64,000 nucleotides of DNA from Nanobdellota archaeon (GCA_018901755.1 JAHIDZ010000020.1:17607-81606); one strand, 5' to 3'. Positions 24,513 through 33,127 are shown, counted from the first letter of the stretch. Notes: generated from the sequence alone by a model not told the origin. Program-made: numbers and translations.

Positions 24513-24631
24513 CGCCCCGGCGGGGATTTGAACCCCGGTCAATGACTTTCAGTGCGTTTTAATGCAATCTTATTATATGCATTAAAAATACTCGACAGGC
24601 CATTATACTGACCAGACTATACTACCGGGAC
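24513..24631 (-). tRNA. tRNA-Asp(GTC) with 45-nt anticodon intron
   Basis: Acceptor GTCCCGG/CCGGGGC, G73 as expected for Asp, encoded CCA (24510-24512); D-stem GTAT/GTAT-type with loop AGTCTGGTCA; T-arm CGGGG-TTCAAAT-CCCCG. Intron at about 37/38 (24548-24592) with a 10-bp inner helix TTTTAATGCA/TGCATTAAAA. After removal the loop is CTGTCGA in stem ATGGC/GTCAT. The upstream homing endonuclease stop codon directly abuts the first tRNA base; tRNA-Lys follows 4 bases after the CCA. Confidence 0.9.
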
Positions 24632-25288
24632 CTAATTTAGTTTCTGTTGTACACCTTTATTAATTAATTCCTTTTTATAGTTTATTGTCATAAATGGTAA
24701 AACATGCTTATTAATAAATATCGCATTTTTTCTAGAAATACATATATCATAATCGTACCATCTTCCATATGTTGTTCGGCCATCTCTAAAAACAGAAAAT
24801 CTACAATTTTTAGATGTGGTTACTTTGCACTTCATAAATTCATTTATTAGTTTTAACAAATCTTCATTAAATTTGCCATCGCTTATTCGTATCATATGTT
24901 GCGGGTATTTTGGCCTTTTAACACGAACATTTCCATCACCATCTATAACACCGGCTAAATGGGCACCGAAATTAGATTCGGATTGTTTTATCCAATCTGG
25001 GATTCCTATCTTTCCAATTCCCTGTTCTTTAAATGTTTCTAATAATTTATTTACTGATGTATGAATATCGAAAAATCCATCTTTTGATTCATGAATATTA
25101 ATATCTCTTCCATAAAGTTCTTTTAAACTTCTTTGAAACTGTTTTAACATTTGAAAAGATTTCTTACCTACTTTAAGACCAATGTCTGTTCTTCTATAAA
25201 CTTTATTTCTTTTAATTGTATTATACGTTGTAAGTTTTCCATCTGTTTGCAACACTCCTAAAAAATATGCTAATTTTTCTTGGTTCAT
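24632..25288 (-). CDS. LAGLIDADG homing endonuclease abutting tRNA-Asp
   Basis: 218 residues. Motif 1 LAYFLGVLQTDGKL near residue 6 and motif 2 GAHLAGVIDGDGNVR near residue 107. The TAG stop at 24632-24634 is immediately followed by the first base of tRNA-Asp, so both genes occupy one transcript with no spacer. It is the third homing gene in this window set against a tRNA 5' end. The tRNA intron itself has no ORF. Confidence 0.88.
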   Translation of the reverse strand: MNQEKLAYFLGVLQTDGKLTTYNTIKRNKVYRRTDIGLKVGKKSFQMLKQFQRSLKELYGRDINIHESKDGFFDIHTSVNKLLETFKEQGIGKIGIPDWIKQSESNFGAHLAGVIDGDGNVRVKRPKYPQHMIRISDGKFNEDLLKLINEFMKCKVTTSKNCRFSVFRDGRTTYGRWYDYDICISRKNAIFINKHVLPFMTINYKKELINKGVQQKLN

Positions 25289-25331
25289 ATCCTTATTTTA
25301 TCGCTGTCAATATTTAAATAGATTTAGAAAT

Positions 25332-25448
25332 GGGTCGCCAGCGTCTTCAGGTTCCCGTCTTTTCGACAGTACAATTGAAATCGATGGAGCGATTCACTAC
25401 CGAGTTCGAAATGGGATCGGGTCTTGCCACTCCTCTTTGACCGGCAAC
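25332..25448 (-). rRNA. rrf: 5S ribosomal RNA
   Basis: About 117 nt. Conserved internal sequence GATCCCATTTCGAACTCGG and the following GTAGTGAA, the later GTACTG and GGGAACCT blocks, and terminal pairing GTTGCC/GGCGAC mark archaeal 5S rRNA. A TTTAAATA box about 25 nt upstream (near 25471-25478) fits its own promoter. No 16S or 23S gene is adjacent, so the rRNA genes are unlinked here. Confidence 0.92.
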
Positions 25449-25606
25449 AATTATTGTTAATGTATGAAAGTATTTAAAGGTTGCGGTGTGGTTCTGTTAA
25501 TTTTTTTAGGTACTTGAGTGATTGACCGGTGAGTGGTCGCTATATGTTTCATGGCGGAAGGATCTGCTTATGTTGTATATAAAGATTGCTCTTCTAATTA
25601 TTTATT
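25449..25606. promoter_or_regulatory. Divergent promoter region of 5S rRNA and a methyltransferase gene
   Basis: Holds the 5S TATA element (TATTTAAAGG on the plus strand near 25470) and a TATATAAAG box near 25577-25585, about 25-30 nt before the methyltransferase start at 25607. The middle ~70 bases are relatively GC-rich (CGGTGTGGTTCTG, CCGGTGAGTGGTCGC) without a recognised gene. Confidence 0.5.
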
Positions 25607-26338
25607 ATGAAATATGTAAATGATTTATTTGGTGTTTTATGTAGAGAATACTTTGATACGGGCATATCGGCAGAATTAAAATTGGAACTTGATAATGGAA
25701 TAATAATGAATGATTTTCCTGTAAAATTCTATGTTGATACAAAGGAACTGCGTCCGCTTGAGAATAAATTTCTTAATAAAACAAGGGGAAGAATATTAGA
25801 TGTTGGTTGCGGACCTGGAAGAATTGGATTAATATTGAAAGATAGAGGATTTGATGTTACTGGTATAGATTGTTCAGAACATATGGCATATGTAGCGCAA
25901 AAACGCGGTTTGGATGTGTATGAAATGGATATTAACAAGAATCTTCCTCAAGACAAATTTGATTCGTTCATATTGTATGGCAATGGTTTCGGCATGCCAG
26001 GTTCTATCAGCAATATAAAAAGTCTTCTTCATAGATTGCATAAAATATCTAATTCAAATGCGATTATTATCGCTGAAAGCAATGATCCGAATCACATGAC
26101 AAATAAAATTGATTTAGACTATCAAGAAGCAAATCTAAAGAAAAATAGATATGTCGGATATCGTAAATGGAGAAGTATTAGCGGCGAAAAGGCTGGAGAA
26201 TGGTGCACATGGGTGCAAACAGAACCAGCATTACTTAAACAGATTTCAAAGGAAACGGGTTGGAGAATTTCAGATGGACCTGAATATGAAAAGGATTCGC
26301 AGTGGGGCGCATATTTCTTTGCATTAACAAGAAAATAA
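25607..26338 (+). CDS. Class I SAM-dependent methyltransferase
   Basis: 243 residues. Motif I ILDVGCGPGRIGLILKDRG near residue 65, then VTGIDCSEHMAYVAQKRG and YEMDINKNLPQDKFDSFILYGNG. The region after residue 150 is less typical, with W-rich segments (YRKWRSISGEKAGEWCTW). Substrate unknown. A leaderless transcript is likely given TATATAAAG ~25 bases upstream. Confidence 0.87.
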   Translation: MKYVNDLFGVLCREYFDTGISAELKLELDNGIIMNDFPVKFYVDTKELRPLENKFLNKTRGRILDVGCGPGRIGLILKDRGFDVTGIDCSEHMAYVAQKRGLDVYEMDINKNLPQDKFDSFILYGNGFGMPGSISNIKSLLHRLHKISNSNAIIIAESNDPNHMTNKIDLDYQEANLKKNRYVGYRKWRSISGEKAGEWCTWVQTEPALLKQISKETGWRISDGPEYEKDSQWGAYFFALTRK

Positions 26339-26579
26339 CAATTACTAATTATTAATCTCTTTGTCCATATCCCTATCATACTGTGTCCAATAAATCACTT
26401 AGTTTTTTTCTCAGTATAATGCTTAGATGTTATATAAAGGTAGCGCAGTTCTAAAATTGAGAAAAGGATTAGAGAAATGAAATCATGAATTAATATTTCA
26501 GTTCAAACTCAAAACATATTTTTTACTGTTTATTTCAAATATAATTTTTTCTTTTTCTGCATCATTTAAATTTTTATAT
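26339..26579. other. Intergenic stretch, no gene seen
   Basis: About 240 AT-rich bases between convergent genes. A TTATATAAAGG box near 26430 on the plus strand is followed by no ORF of note. Pyrimidine-rich runs (TTTTTTCTTTTTCTG) near 26548 could end transcription from either side. No tRNA or hairpin recognised. Confidence 0.35.
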
Positions 26580-27251
26580 TTACCCGCAAACTGCGATGCC
26601 ATCTACTGTGTTGGATGGCCCGACGATTCTCAAGTTGTGACTACCGATTAGTCCACTGCCTATCTTGCATGTGACAGACGAATCTGCTGTAATGATTCCA
26701 GCACAACCAATAGGAGAAACCTCGTTTCCATCAACATAAAACTTCAAATCAGAAATATTGATAGAACCAGTTCCAAAGCTTTTTACAATGATATTGATTT
26801 CTCCATTAGGGCAAGTCACCTTAGTCATAGCAAACATAGCAATGGTTGACACGGAGTTTGCCCCAGCTGTCGGCAATGATGCACCAGATGCGAAAATAGC
26901 GACCATAACAAAACCAACAATGACATAAACTATTGCTATTATAACTCCTGTGATGAGAAGTTTTTTTGCAAAAGCTTTGTCCTTCTCTTGTAAAAGAAGA
27001 TATGCCACTATTCCTCCCATGAACGTAAAGAATATGGGGAGCAAGTACCATAACTTGCAAGTACCATAACTTGCTTGGTTTTCAGTGTATTTTACAACTG
27101 GAATAGGTTTTTCTGATATAGCAACATTTATAGCTTCGATTATGTCTCTTTCAGACCAGTTTGCTCGCAGGAGATCGTTTTTAATTCGATCTAATGGAAC
27201 TCCTTCATTTAGGTTTGTTTTTATGTAATCAACAAGCTTCTGATTCGCCAT
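26580..27251 (-). CDS. Membrane protein with exported beta-rich C-terminal domain
   Basis: 223 residues. N-terminal cytoplasmic module VDYIKTNLNEGVPLDRIKND LLRANW (a small helical motif often seen at the start of membrane proteins in small archaea). Two membrane helices follow (LWYLLPIFFTFMGGIVAYLLL and LLITGVIIAIVYVIVGFVMV), then an exported domain with CPNGEINIIVKSFGTGSINIS and three further cysteines, resembling the beta-sandwich part of pilin-like proteins. Function unknown; surface role inferred. Confidence 0.7.
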   Translation of the reverse strand: MANQKLVDYIKTNLNEGVPLDRIKNDLLRANWSERDIIEAINVAISEKPIPVVKYTENQASYGTCKLWYLLPIFFTFMGGIVAYLLLQEKDKAFAKKLLITGVIIAIVYVIVGFVMVAIFASGASLPTAGANSVSTIAMFAMTKVTCPNGEINIIVKSFGTGSINISDLKFYVDGNEVSPIGCAGIITADSSVTCKIGSGLIGSHNLRIVGPSNTVDGIAVCG

Positions 27252-27581
27252 ATAAATAGTTTACTATTTTTTATATATAAAGATTTATTCTTGGTTAAGT
27301 TAACAATAATCTTATTATTCTCTCGATTACTATTTTCACGGTTATTTCATAATAATTTAAAAAAATAATTATTTGGTTAACTTTAATTAAAATCAACAGT
27401 TACTGTAAACAGATTTGTATCATTGAATTGTGATTTTGTAAAGCATATGCAGAAGTATGATTTGTATCCTCTATCAACGATAAGTTTATTAACTATGGTC
27501 GTCATATACTAATTGCCTGTTAGTTAAACAAGCATCTAAAAAATAACATTCTCAGACCGTATGAAACTCCTTAAAGGTTGC
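27252..27581. other. Intergenic stretch of 330 bases with weak small ORF
   Basis: Contains the promoter of the 26580-27251 gene (TTTTTATATATAAAG near 27270), GGTTAA-containing repeats at 27295-27306 and 27375-27386, and on the minus strand a 40-codon ORF described separately. No tRNA. Confidence 0.4.
27383..27505 (-). CDS. Possible small protein or gene fragment
   Basis: 40 residues beginning MTTIVNKLIVDRGYKSYFCI and ending NLFTVTVDFN. Composition is protein-like with a two-cysteine CIC segment and alternating hydrophobics, but no family is recognised and no coupling with neighbours exists. Could be a remnant of a longer beta-rich protein. Confidence 0.25.
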   Translation of the reverse strand: MTTIVNKLIVDRGYKSYFCICFTKSQFNDTNLFTVTVDFN

Positions 27582-28127
27582 CTAATAGCTAATAAACTTT
27601 ATTTCGCATTTGGTCATTTTTTCATAAAATATTAAATCTGAATTTTTCTTTTTAGATTCAAAAACTATCTGACCCAAACCTTCCCAGAACAAAAACCATC
27701 CAGCTGGTTCAAATAATGTTAAAAGAAACCTATCAGCAAGATTATGGTCAGCTTTTTCAAAGAAAAAATATGCCGCGAGAAACATTACAATAACGCCGAA
27801 TATTGTAAAACCAATGCCCGTTTTAATAACTTTATTTTTTTCTTTATGCATTATAACATGATGTCTTCTGAAATGATCTAAAAGTCTTCTTTTAATCATA
27901 ATTTCGTCTTTTTTATTTCTTTTCGATTTTGGAACCATAAGTACTAATTCAAGACCACCAGAAGCTCTATCCACCGTAGCTCTTCTTACTTCTGTTAATA
28001 AATCATGGGATAGTGCTCTTTCTTTATATTCTCTTGGATCAAAGTCAGAAAAAAGATCATTATAATCATCTAGGGCCAAACTTATCCCAGACATTTTCAT
28101 AAATTTTCCTTTTTTCATATTGACCAC
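27582..28127 (-). CDS. Membrane protein with two transmembrane helices, unknown
   Basis: 181 residues. An N-terminal cytoplasmic part (DDYNDLFSDFDPREYKERAL, then ATVDRASGGLELVLMVPKSK) is followed by two hydrophobic helices (TGIGFTIFGVIVMFLAAYFFF and a second around PAGWFLFWEGLGQIVF) and a short lysine-rich end. Several Met codons near the start make the exact N-terminus uncertain. The region resembles uncharacterised archaeal membrane proteins; function not known. Confidence 0.72.
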   Translation of the reverse strand: MVNMKKGKFMKMSGISLALDDYNDLFSDFDPREYKERALSHDLLTEVRRATVDRASGGLELVLMVPKSKRNKKDEIMIKRRLLDHFRRHHVIMHKEKNKVIKTGIGFTIFGVIVMFLAAYFFFEKADHNLADRFLLTLFEPAGWFLFWEGLGQIVFESKKKNSDLIFYEKMTKCEIKFISY

Positions 28128-28165
28128 TGTATAGAATTACAAAAGGTGATTTATAATAATGATGG

Positions 28166-28278
28166 TCCCCGCCGTGAGATTTGAACTCACAACCTCTCGA
28201 TATCTGAACGCGAACTAAACAAACACTGTTAGCCAGTATTCTACAGTCGAGCGCTCTACCAGGCTGAGCTAGGCAGGG
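28166..28278 (-). tRNA. tRNA-Tyr(GTA) with 39-nt anticodon intron
   Basis: Acceptor CCCTGCC/GGCGGGG with C1-G72 (the archaeal Tyr identity pair), A73, encoded CCA (28163-28165); D-stem GCTC/GAGC; T-arm GTGAG-TTCAAAT-CTCAC. Intron at 37/38 (28202-28240) containing the hairpin AATACTG-GCTAA-CAGTGTT. Spliced loop CTGTAGA in stem CTCGA/TCGAG. Confidence 0.92.
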
Positions 28279-28317
28279 ATATTATAGAAGTTAATGTAGA
28301 AAGTATATAAATAATAA

Positions 28318-29712
28318 TTATTTATCAATTTCTACAGCTAAACTAGACGGTTCATGTCCTTCAGAATATATGCTCACAAGATTTGAATGTCTTACTAATG
28401 TTTTATCTCCAAACTTTGCAGCTAAACTTGCTTTCTGTAAATGTTTTCTTCCTCTAAATGGTTTTATTGATTTCATTTTATAATGTAATACTCTCTGCTC
28501 ATGTGATTTTAGATCGCCTATTTTCCACACAATCTCGGTACCACCGTCTACTTTTCTTAATGTTGGTTTCATTGTTTCAAATTTAGTAACTAATGTAAAT
28601 CCATTCGGAATTACATCTTTAACAACCAAATTTGTCATATTTCTTATTTTATTCAAAACTTGTATGGATACAGTCATTTCATGCCCATATTTAACTAAAT
28701 TCTTTCCAACCACTTCTTTAGTTATTACAAGTGCTGTATAACTTCTATATATCATTATTCCAAGTATAATTATGATTAAAATTATTATGTATGTTGGCCA
28801 ATAAATTTCAGAATAACCTAACTCATGTTGTTCGCCGGGAGAAAGATTTACCGTCCATATATACTGTTCGCCTTTCATTGGTTCTGGCCCGGTATAAACA
28901 ATGTACCATGCTTCTGCAACTTTAGATTTATATTCAATATCACGTTGATAATTACCATCATTAATTCCAACTATACTTACAAATCTTCCAAATGGTGTAA
29001 CAAATGATTTTTCTTCCATAGATATACTATCAACTTTAGCTATCTCAAACTCTTTTGTATCTTCATATAGAACTTTATTTTCACTAGTTAATTTTCCTTC
29101 AACATTATACATAGAAGGATTGAAATCACCAAGTTCAAATGTTTCTGAAAATGTTTCTTCAGTTAAAATTTTTAATTCAGATATATCCATTGTTCTAACA
29201 TCATTTTCAAAAGTAAGTGTTAGTGTAACTGGCACATCTCTAGTTCCAATATTGTAAATAGAACCTGAAACTATTACTTCGCTGGCACATTTTTCACAAC
29301 TTAATTTAAAATCACTTATTATAACATCTGTAACTTGTCTAACAGTAACTAAAACTCTTTTTTCAACAAGTTCGTTTGTTGTTGTACTTTTCATTGTTAT
29401 GAAATATTCATAAGTTAAAGGAATAGCATCTTTTCCAGGATTCACTGCTATATTTACTGTAGTTGATTTTCCTGATTCTACTCTAAATAATCCAGAACTA
29501 GTATCTAAATTTAACCAAGATGAAGGTAATCCAATGATAGAAACACTAAACCAGTCTGTTGGACCACTGTTTGTTAAAGTAAGTGTCATTGATCCTTCTC
29601 TACCAGCCATGTAAGTTGTATCTGATTTAACATCAGCTGTAAAGCTGGCTGCAAATACACATTGTGCTAATATTAGAAATACAAATAAACTAGACAACAT
29701 TATTTTTTTCAT
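28318..29712 (-). CDS. Secreted, membrane-anchored protein with NEW3-like repeats
   Basis: 464 residues. Signal peptide MKKIMLSSLFVFLILAQCVF at the start; an exported beta-sandwich domain of NEW3/COG1470 type (LTLTNSGPTDWFSVSIIGLP, VNPGKDAIPLTYEYFITM); a second Ig-like domain with CEKCASEVIV; one transmembrane helix (YIIILIIIILGIMIY) near residue 310; and a C-terminal cytoplasmic domain with another beta-rich repeat (IVWKIGDLKSHEQRVLHYKM). Likely a surface or envelope protein. Promoter lies before 29712 (GCTTATATAG). Confidence 0.78.
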   Translation of the reverse strand: MKKIMLSSLFVFLILAQCVFAASFTADVKSDTTYMAGREGSMTLTLTNSGPTDWFSVSIIGLPSSWLNLDTSSGLFRVESGKSTTVNIAVNPGKDAIPLTYEYFITMKSTTTNELVEKRVLVTVRQVTDVIISDFKLSCEKCASEVIVSGSIYNIGTRDVPVTLTLTFENDVRTMDISELKILTEETFSETFELGDFNPSMYNVEGKLTSENKVLYEDTKEFEIAKVDSISMEEKSFVTPFGRFVSIVGINDGNYQRDIEYKSKVAEAWYIVYTGPEPMKGEQYIWTVNLSPGEQHELGYSEIYWPTYIIILIIIILGIMIYRSYTALVITKEVVGKNLVKYGHEMTVSIQVLNKIRNMTNLVVKDVIPNGFTLVTKFETMKPTLRKVDGGTEIVWKIGDLKSHEQRVLHYKMKSIKPFRGRKHLQKASLAAKFGDKTLVRHSNLVSIYSEGHEPSSLAVEIDK

Positions 29713-29745
29713 AAAAAAGATTAGTCGTCCCTTGCTTATATAGTT

Positions 29746-29946
29746 TTAGGTTAAAGCAATATTGTACTTTTCACAAAGATTTTCAATCCAAGAAACATCA
29801 TGACCACTGGAACTTAATTTCGGTCTCATATCGTCTAGTTTTTTTGCCAAAATATGCATATAATGAAGATTTTCTCCAGTCTCTCCATTAGATTTTTTTG
29901 GCGCATTATCTCTTTTTACCCGTGCACGAGCTAAGTCATAATGCAT
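29746..29946 (-). CDS. Small conserved hypothetical protein
   Basis: 66 residues: MHYDLARARVKRDNAPKKSN, then a helix HYMHILAKKLDDMRPK and a C-terminal HDVSWIENLCEKYNIAL. Charged, no membrane helix. It sits between the aIF2 gamma stop (52 bases upstream of its start) and the secreted protein gene. Not recognised; composition and position suggest a real gene. Confidence 0.55.
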   Translation of the reverse strand: MHYDLARARVKRDNAPKKSNGETGENLHYMHILAKKLDDMRPKLSSSGHDVSWIENLCEKYNIALT

Positions 29947-29997
29947 AATAATAATTGTAAATATATGCTTATATCATTAAACCCATTCGTCAATTGA

Positions 29998-31222
29998 CTA
30001 TATGATTTTTGCCCAACCACTAAGTCTCCAACGATCTTCTATTTTTCTAGAAATAACAACTCTATCACTTTTATCAGTGCATATTGGTGTTTTTAGAACA
30101 ACTTCACATTTGTTTCCTTTACTCATTTTTGCAGTTCCTATTGTTCTACCTGTTCCAACATTTAATAATAATATTTCACCTGCTATTATTTTCTTTTTAT
30201 CAAAAAGATTATATTCCATTGTAAATGTGCTTAATGTATTTGGTAATTGTATGCCTGCCACAGACCCATTAAGCGAATCGGCTTTTGTCAGATATGGGTC
30301 CAATTCAGTTAACACACCGAGTAATCCACCAGCGCCAGCTGTTTTCAAATCTTTACCAGCTTTCTGAAGACCAGTTACTTTTGTTTTAATTGGTTGCCAT
30401 TTATCTTTTATTTTAATACCTGGCTTTATTTCAATTTCATCCCCAACATCCAATTTACCCTGTACTATTCCACCACCAAGTATACCACCTTTTAATTTAG
30501 CTGGCTCTGTACCTGGTTTGTTTATATCAAATGATCTAACAACATACATTTTTACTGGTTTAGTTAAATCTCGTTCAGGTGTTGGTATAAACTCTTGTAT
30601 TGCATTAAGAAGAACATCAAGATTTATTTTCTGTTTTGAAGAAACCGGGATAACTGGTGCATTTTCTGCAACTGTTCCTTTAACAAATTCTTTAATTTGT
30701 TTATAATTTTCTAAAGCTTCTTCCTTAGTTACTAAATCTATTTTAGTTTGTACAATTATAATATTTTTTATTCCTACAATACCTAAAACCATTAGATGCT
30801 CTTGAGTCTGTGGTTGTGGACAACGTTCGTTTGCGGCGATAGTAAATATTACACCATCCATAAGACTAGCACCAGCTAAAACGGTAGCCATAAGTGTTTC
30901 ATGACCAGGTGCATCTACAAACGATACCGTTCGCACAACATCACATACTTCAAAACATTTACCACATTTATCAGAAGATGAGAACACACCACATTTTTTA
31001 CATTGATATAATGTTGCGTCTGCATAACCTAATTTAATTGTAATTCCTCTCTTTAATTCTTCAGAATGTAAAGCTGGCCATTTGCCTGAAATAGATTCAA
31101 CAAGCGTGCTCTTGCCATGTAGCCGGTCTATAAAATATTTCTTATAAACAATCGACGTGACCGAGCGTTCCTATGTTGACCTCTGGTATCAGCCTACTAT
31201 CAATTTCCTTTTTATCTAACAT
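29998..31222 (-). CDS. eif2g: Translation initiation factor aIF2 gamma, gene split by a 31-nt intron
   Basis: GTPase of the aIF2 complex that brings initiator tRNA to the ribosome. Exon 1 (31151-31222) encodes MLDKKEIDSRLIPEVNIGTL then GHVD. Exon 2 (29998-31119) continues HGKSTLVESISGKWPALHSE, with the zinc-knuckle segment CKKCGVFSSSDKCGKC, G3 DAPGHETLMATV, G4 TKID and the C-terminal beta-barrels. Joined, they give a normal ~397-residue protein; read unspliced, the frame stops two codons after GHVD. The 31-nt interruption (31120-31150) lies exactly inside GHVD|HGK and folds as a BHB, so I infer RNA splicing. Confidence 0.9.
31120..31150 (-). other. Bulge-helix-bulge intron in aIF2 gamma mRNA
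   Basis: On the transcribed strand the exon end GTCGAT is followed by 31 nt and then CATGGC. The structure is: outer helix GUCA/UGGC (one C-A mismatch inward), central 4-bp helix GUCG/CGGC, 3-nt bulges AU|U and UA|C, inner 8-bp helix GUUUAUAA/UUAUAGAC and an 8-nt loop. Cutting after the second bulge nucleotide on each side joins GAT to CAT and restores GHVDHGK. This is the substrate of the archaeal tRNA splicing endonuclease. Confidence 0.85.
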
Positions 31223-31260
31223 GTTAATTAATAGTTATTAACTCTTTAAATAGTTTCTAG

Positions 31261-31386
31261 ATAACTATCGTTGATTCCGACAACTACGGAATATTTTTAG
31301 AGTTCGGAACAATCAAAATGGCTCCAAGACCACATTTCAGACCAGCTTTCTACAAGTATGCTCCTGAGATTGCGGAGAGGATATGA
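31261..31386 (+). pseudogene. Phage tail-completion (HK97 gp10-like) protein remnant
   Basis: The plus strand encodes VDSDNYGIFLEFGTIKMAPR, then PHFRPAFYKYAPEIAERI before a stop at 31384-31386. The pattern YxxFxEFGTxKMxPxPFxRPA is the C-terminal hallmark of HK97 gp10-like head-tail proteins. The frame is closed by a TAG at 31258-31260 with no start, so only the C-terminus survives. A following ATG overlaps the stop as ATGA and opens a ~20-codon ORF, as in phage operons. It suggests an old provirus between aIF2 gamma and the secreted proteins. Confidence 0.6.
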
Positions 31387-31415
31387 AAAATTTTGGAGAA
31401 ATGATTAAGCTAATC

Positions 31416-31730
31416 TCAATTGTGATTTATGCCATGTATTGTTCCTAAACACGATACAAATATACTATCTTGCCTGTGATATTCTGGTGTATCTGCCGGC
31501 AACATTCCACAAGCATATTCGATTTCAACAGAGTAACCGAACAATGTTCTACTTGATTCTGTTATACCACAACCATTGCAATTAAATCCGCATCCATCCA
31601 TAACGCCTTCCCATTCTGAAGTAAATACATTTTCTACCTTTGTTTCAGCATAAGATTTTGTTATCCAAGGCGACCATGCAAATAGCAATAAGATCATTAA
31701 AGCTATACCTATTAGATATATTTTTTTCAC
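31416..31730 (-). CDS. Small exported cysteine-rich protein
   Basis: 104 residues. N-terminal hydrophobic signal anchor (MKKIYLIGIALMILLLFAW) followed by a short exported domain with cysteines arranged DGCGFNCNGCGITESS and later CGML and SCLG, probably disulphides or a metal site. It overlaps the end of the larger exported gene by 4 bases (ATGA type), so the two are likely made together. No family recognised. Confidence 0.68.
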   Translation of the reverse strand: MKKIYLIGIALMILLLFAWSPWITKSYAETKVENVFTSEWEGVMDGCGFNCNGCGITESSRTLFGYSVEIEYACGMLPADTPEYHRQDSIFVSCLGTIHGINHN

Positions 31731-33127
31731 TTTTTTCGCCTCTTAAATAATATTACTGAAATTATAATTAAAATAATGATACCAGCTGAAGCATATATCC
31801 AAGTATTTGAAACGCCAGTAGATGGTTTATATGTAAGTTCTCCAGCAGCTGTTACATAACAGGCAGCTTCCCTACATTCAAGTATTTCTCCAGTTTCCAT
31901 ATCAAGTGAGCCAAACTTACATTTATTTTCTTCAAGAGAAATTGTTTCCTGACCCTGCATTAAAATAGTTCCAAGACCATACATATTATTTGTGCTCAAT
32001 ATAATTCTAGTTTCCTCTAAATTAGGCAGACATTCTGTTTTGAGTTTATTAAAAGCCTGGTCTTCTGGCAAAAGAGTTTCAATTTCTTTTAATTGCTGAA
32101 CCTGAATTTCTGGGTTATCTACATCTATCCAAGTTCTCAATGGAAAATCATATTTGCCCACACTATAAGAAAAATCAATATAAACTTCTTCTCCGCCACC
32201 ATAATTGATACTCTCCATTTTTGGTCTGTTTACAGAGATCAATTTCATATGATTATTAAAGTAAGTTTCTGAAACATATGCTAAGAAAGCATCCTTAGAT
32301 AAATCAATATATTGCTCATCTCCCGGCTTTGCCAAAACCCACTTGTATTTGTTATTATTCCAGGTTCCTATACAATATCCACCGCCACCCTCTGCATCCC
32401 AAGTTCCAGGACCCCAAATAAATGGTTCGTCTTCTTCAAGGATATTATTATCAAGATATGCTTGATTAACTTTGTTAATGTATTCTTCTGTATTTGGTCC
32501 TGATGTTGGAAGAACTGCACCAGCACAATAACCGTAAGATGGTGCTGGATTTATTACAATAACAGAACCCCGATGATCTTCTCCAAATTCAGGAACAACA
32601 AAATCAATTTTATTAGCATTGCTTGGCAAGTCTGTATAGCTTATGAAACCGGCTAATAACATTTTCTTATCAGGACACAATAAACAAATTTTAGATTGGC
32701 ATTCAGTATCTTCTGCACATTTGCTACCAACATATTTACCAAGAATAATATGCTCCGCTTCTAAATTATAACCAATGTTGTAAGTAAATAAACCATTAAT
32801 GTTCATCCAACCAGAATTCATAACACAACTACCTACACCAGGCATATCGCATTGTGATCCGATTATAATTTTTAATCCAAATTCAGATGTTTCAGATTCT
32901 TTAAACAAATTGGTTTCTTTATCATAATAACCATTAAGAGTAATATATTTTCCATCCCATTCAGATGGACTTGTTTCTAATTGTGAAAAGGTTGTATATC
33001 CATAAGAACGTCCTGGGCTGATTTGTACAGCTTGTCCTTCTGTTTCTTGTGCAAAGGCAACTGTTGAACCAAATGAAATCAATATTGTTGCCACAATAAA
33101 GCAGATTATTAAATTCATCGCTTTCAT
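31727..33127 (-). CDS. Secreted protein with C-terminal membrane anchor
   Basis: 466 residues. Signal peptide (IICFIVATILISFGSTVAFA, cleaved near AQE), a long exported region with paired cysteines (e.g. CAEDTECQSKICLLCPDKK) and an early domain (TTFSQLETSPSEWDGKYITL) resembling small OB-like exported domains, then a single C-terminal helix (WIYASAGIIILIIISVILF) with a KRRKK stop-transfer. Likely cell-surface; function unknown. Coupled to the small cysteine-rich gene. Confidence 0.75.
   Translation of the reverse strand: MKAMNLIICFIVATILISFGSTVAFAQETEGQAVQISPGRSYGYTTFSQLETSPSEWDGKYITLNGYYDKETNLFKESETSEFGLKIIIGSQCDMPGVGSCVMNSGWMNINGLFTYNIGYNLEAEHIILGKYVGSKCAEDTECQSKICLLCPDKKMLLAGFISYTDLPSNANKIDFVVPEFGEDHRGSVIVINPAPSYGYCAGAVLPTSGPNTEEYINKVNQAYLDNNILEEDEPFIWGPGTWDAEGGGGYCIGTWNNNKYKWVLAKPGDEQYIDLSKDAFLAYVSETYFNNHMKLISVNRPKMESINYGGGEEVYIDFSYSVGKYDFPLRTWIDVDNPEIQVQQLKEIETLLPEDQAFNKLKTECLPNLEETRIILSTNNMYGLGTILMQGQETISLEENKCKFGSLDMETGEILECREAACYVTAAGELTYKPSTGVSNTWIYASAGIIILIIISVILFKRRKK

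Noticed and set aside
31120-31222. aIF2 gamma as a simple sequencing frameshift or pseudogene
   Set aside because: A frameshift error would add or lose 1-2 bases; here 31 bases with a BHB fold are inserted and exact removal restores the conserved motif.
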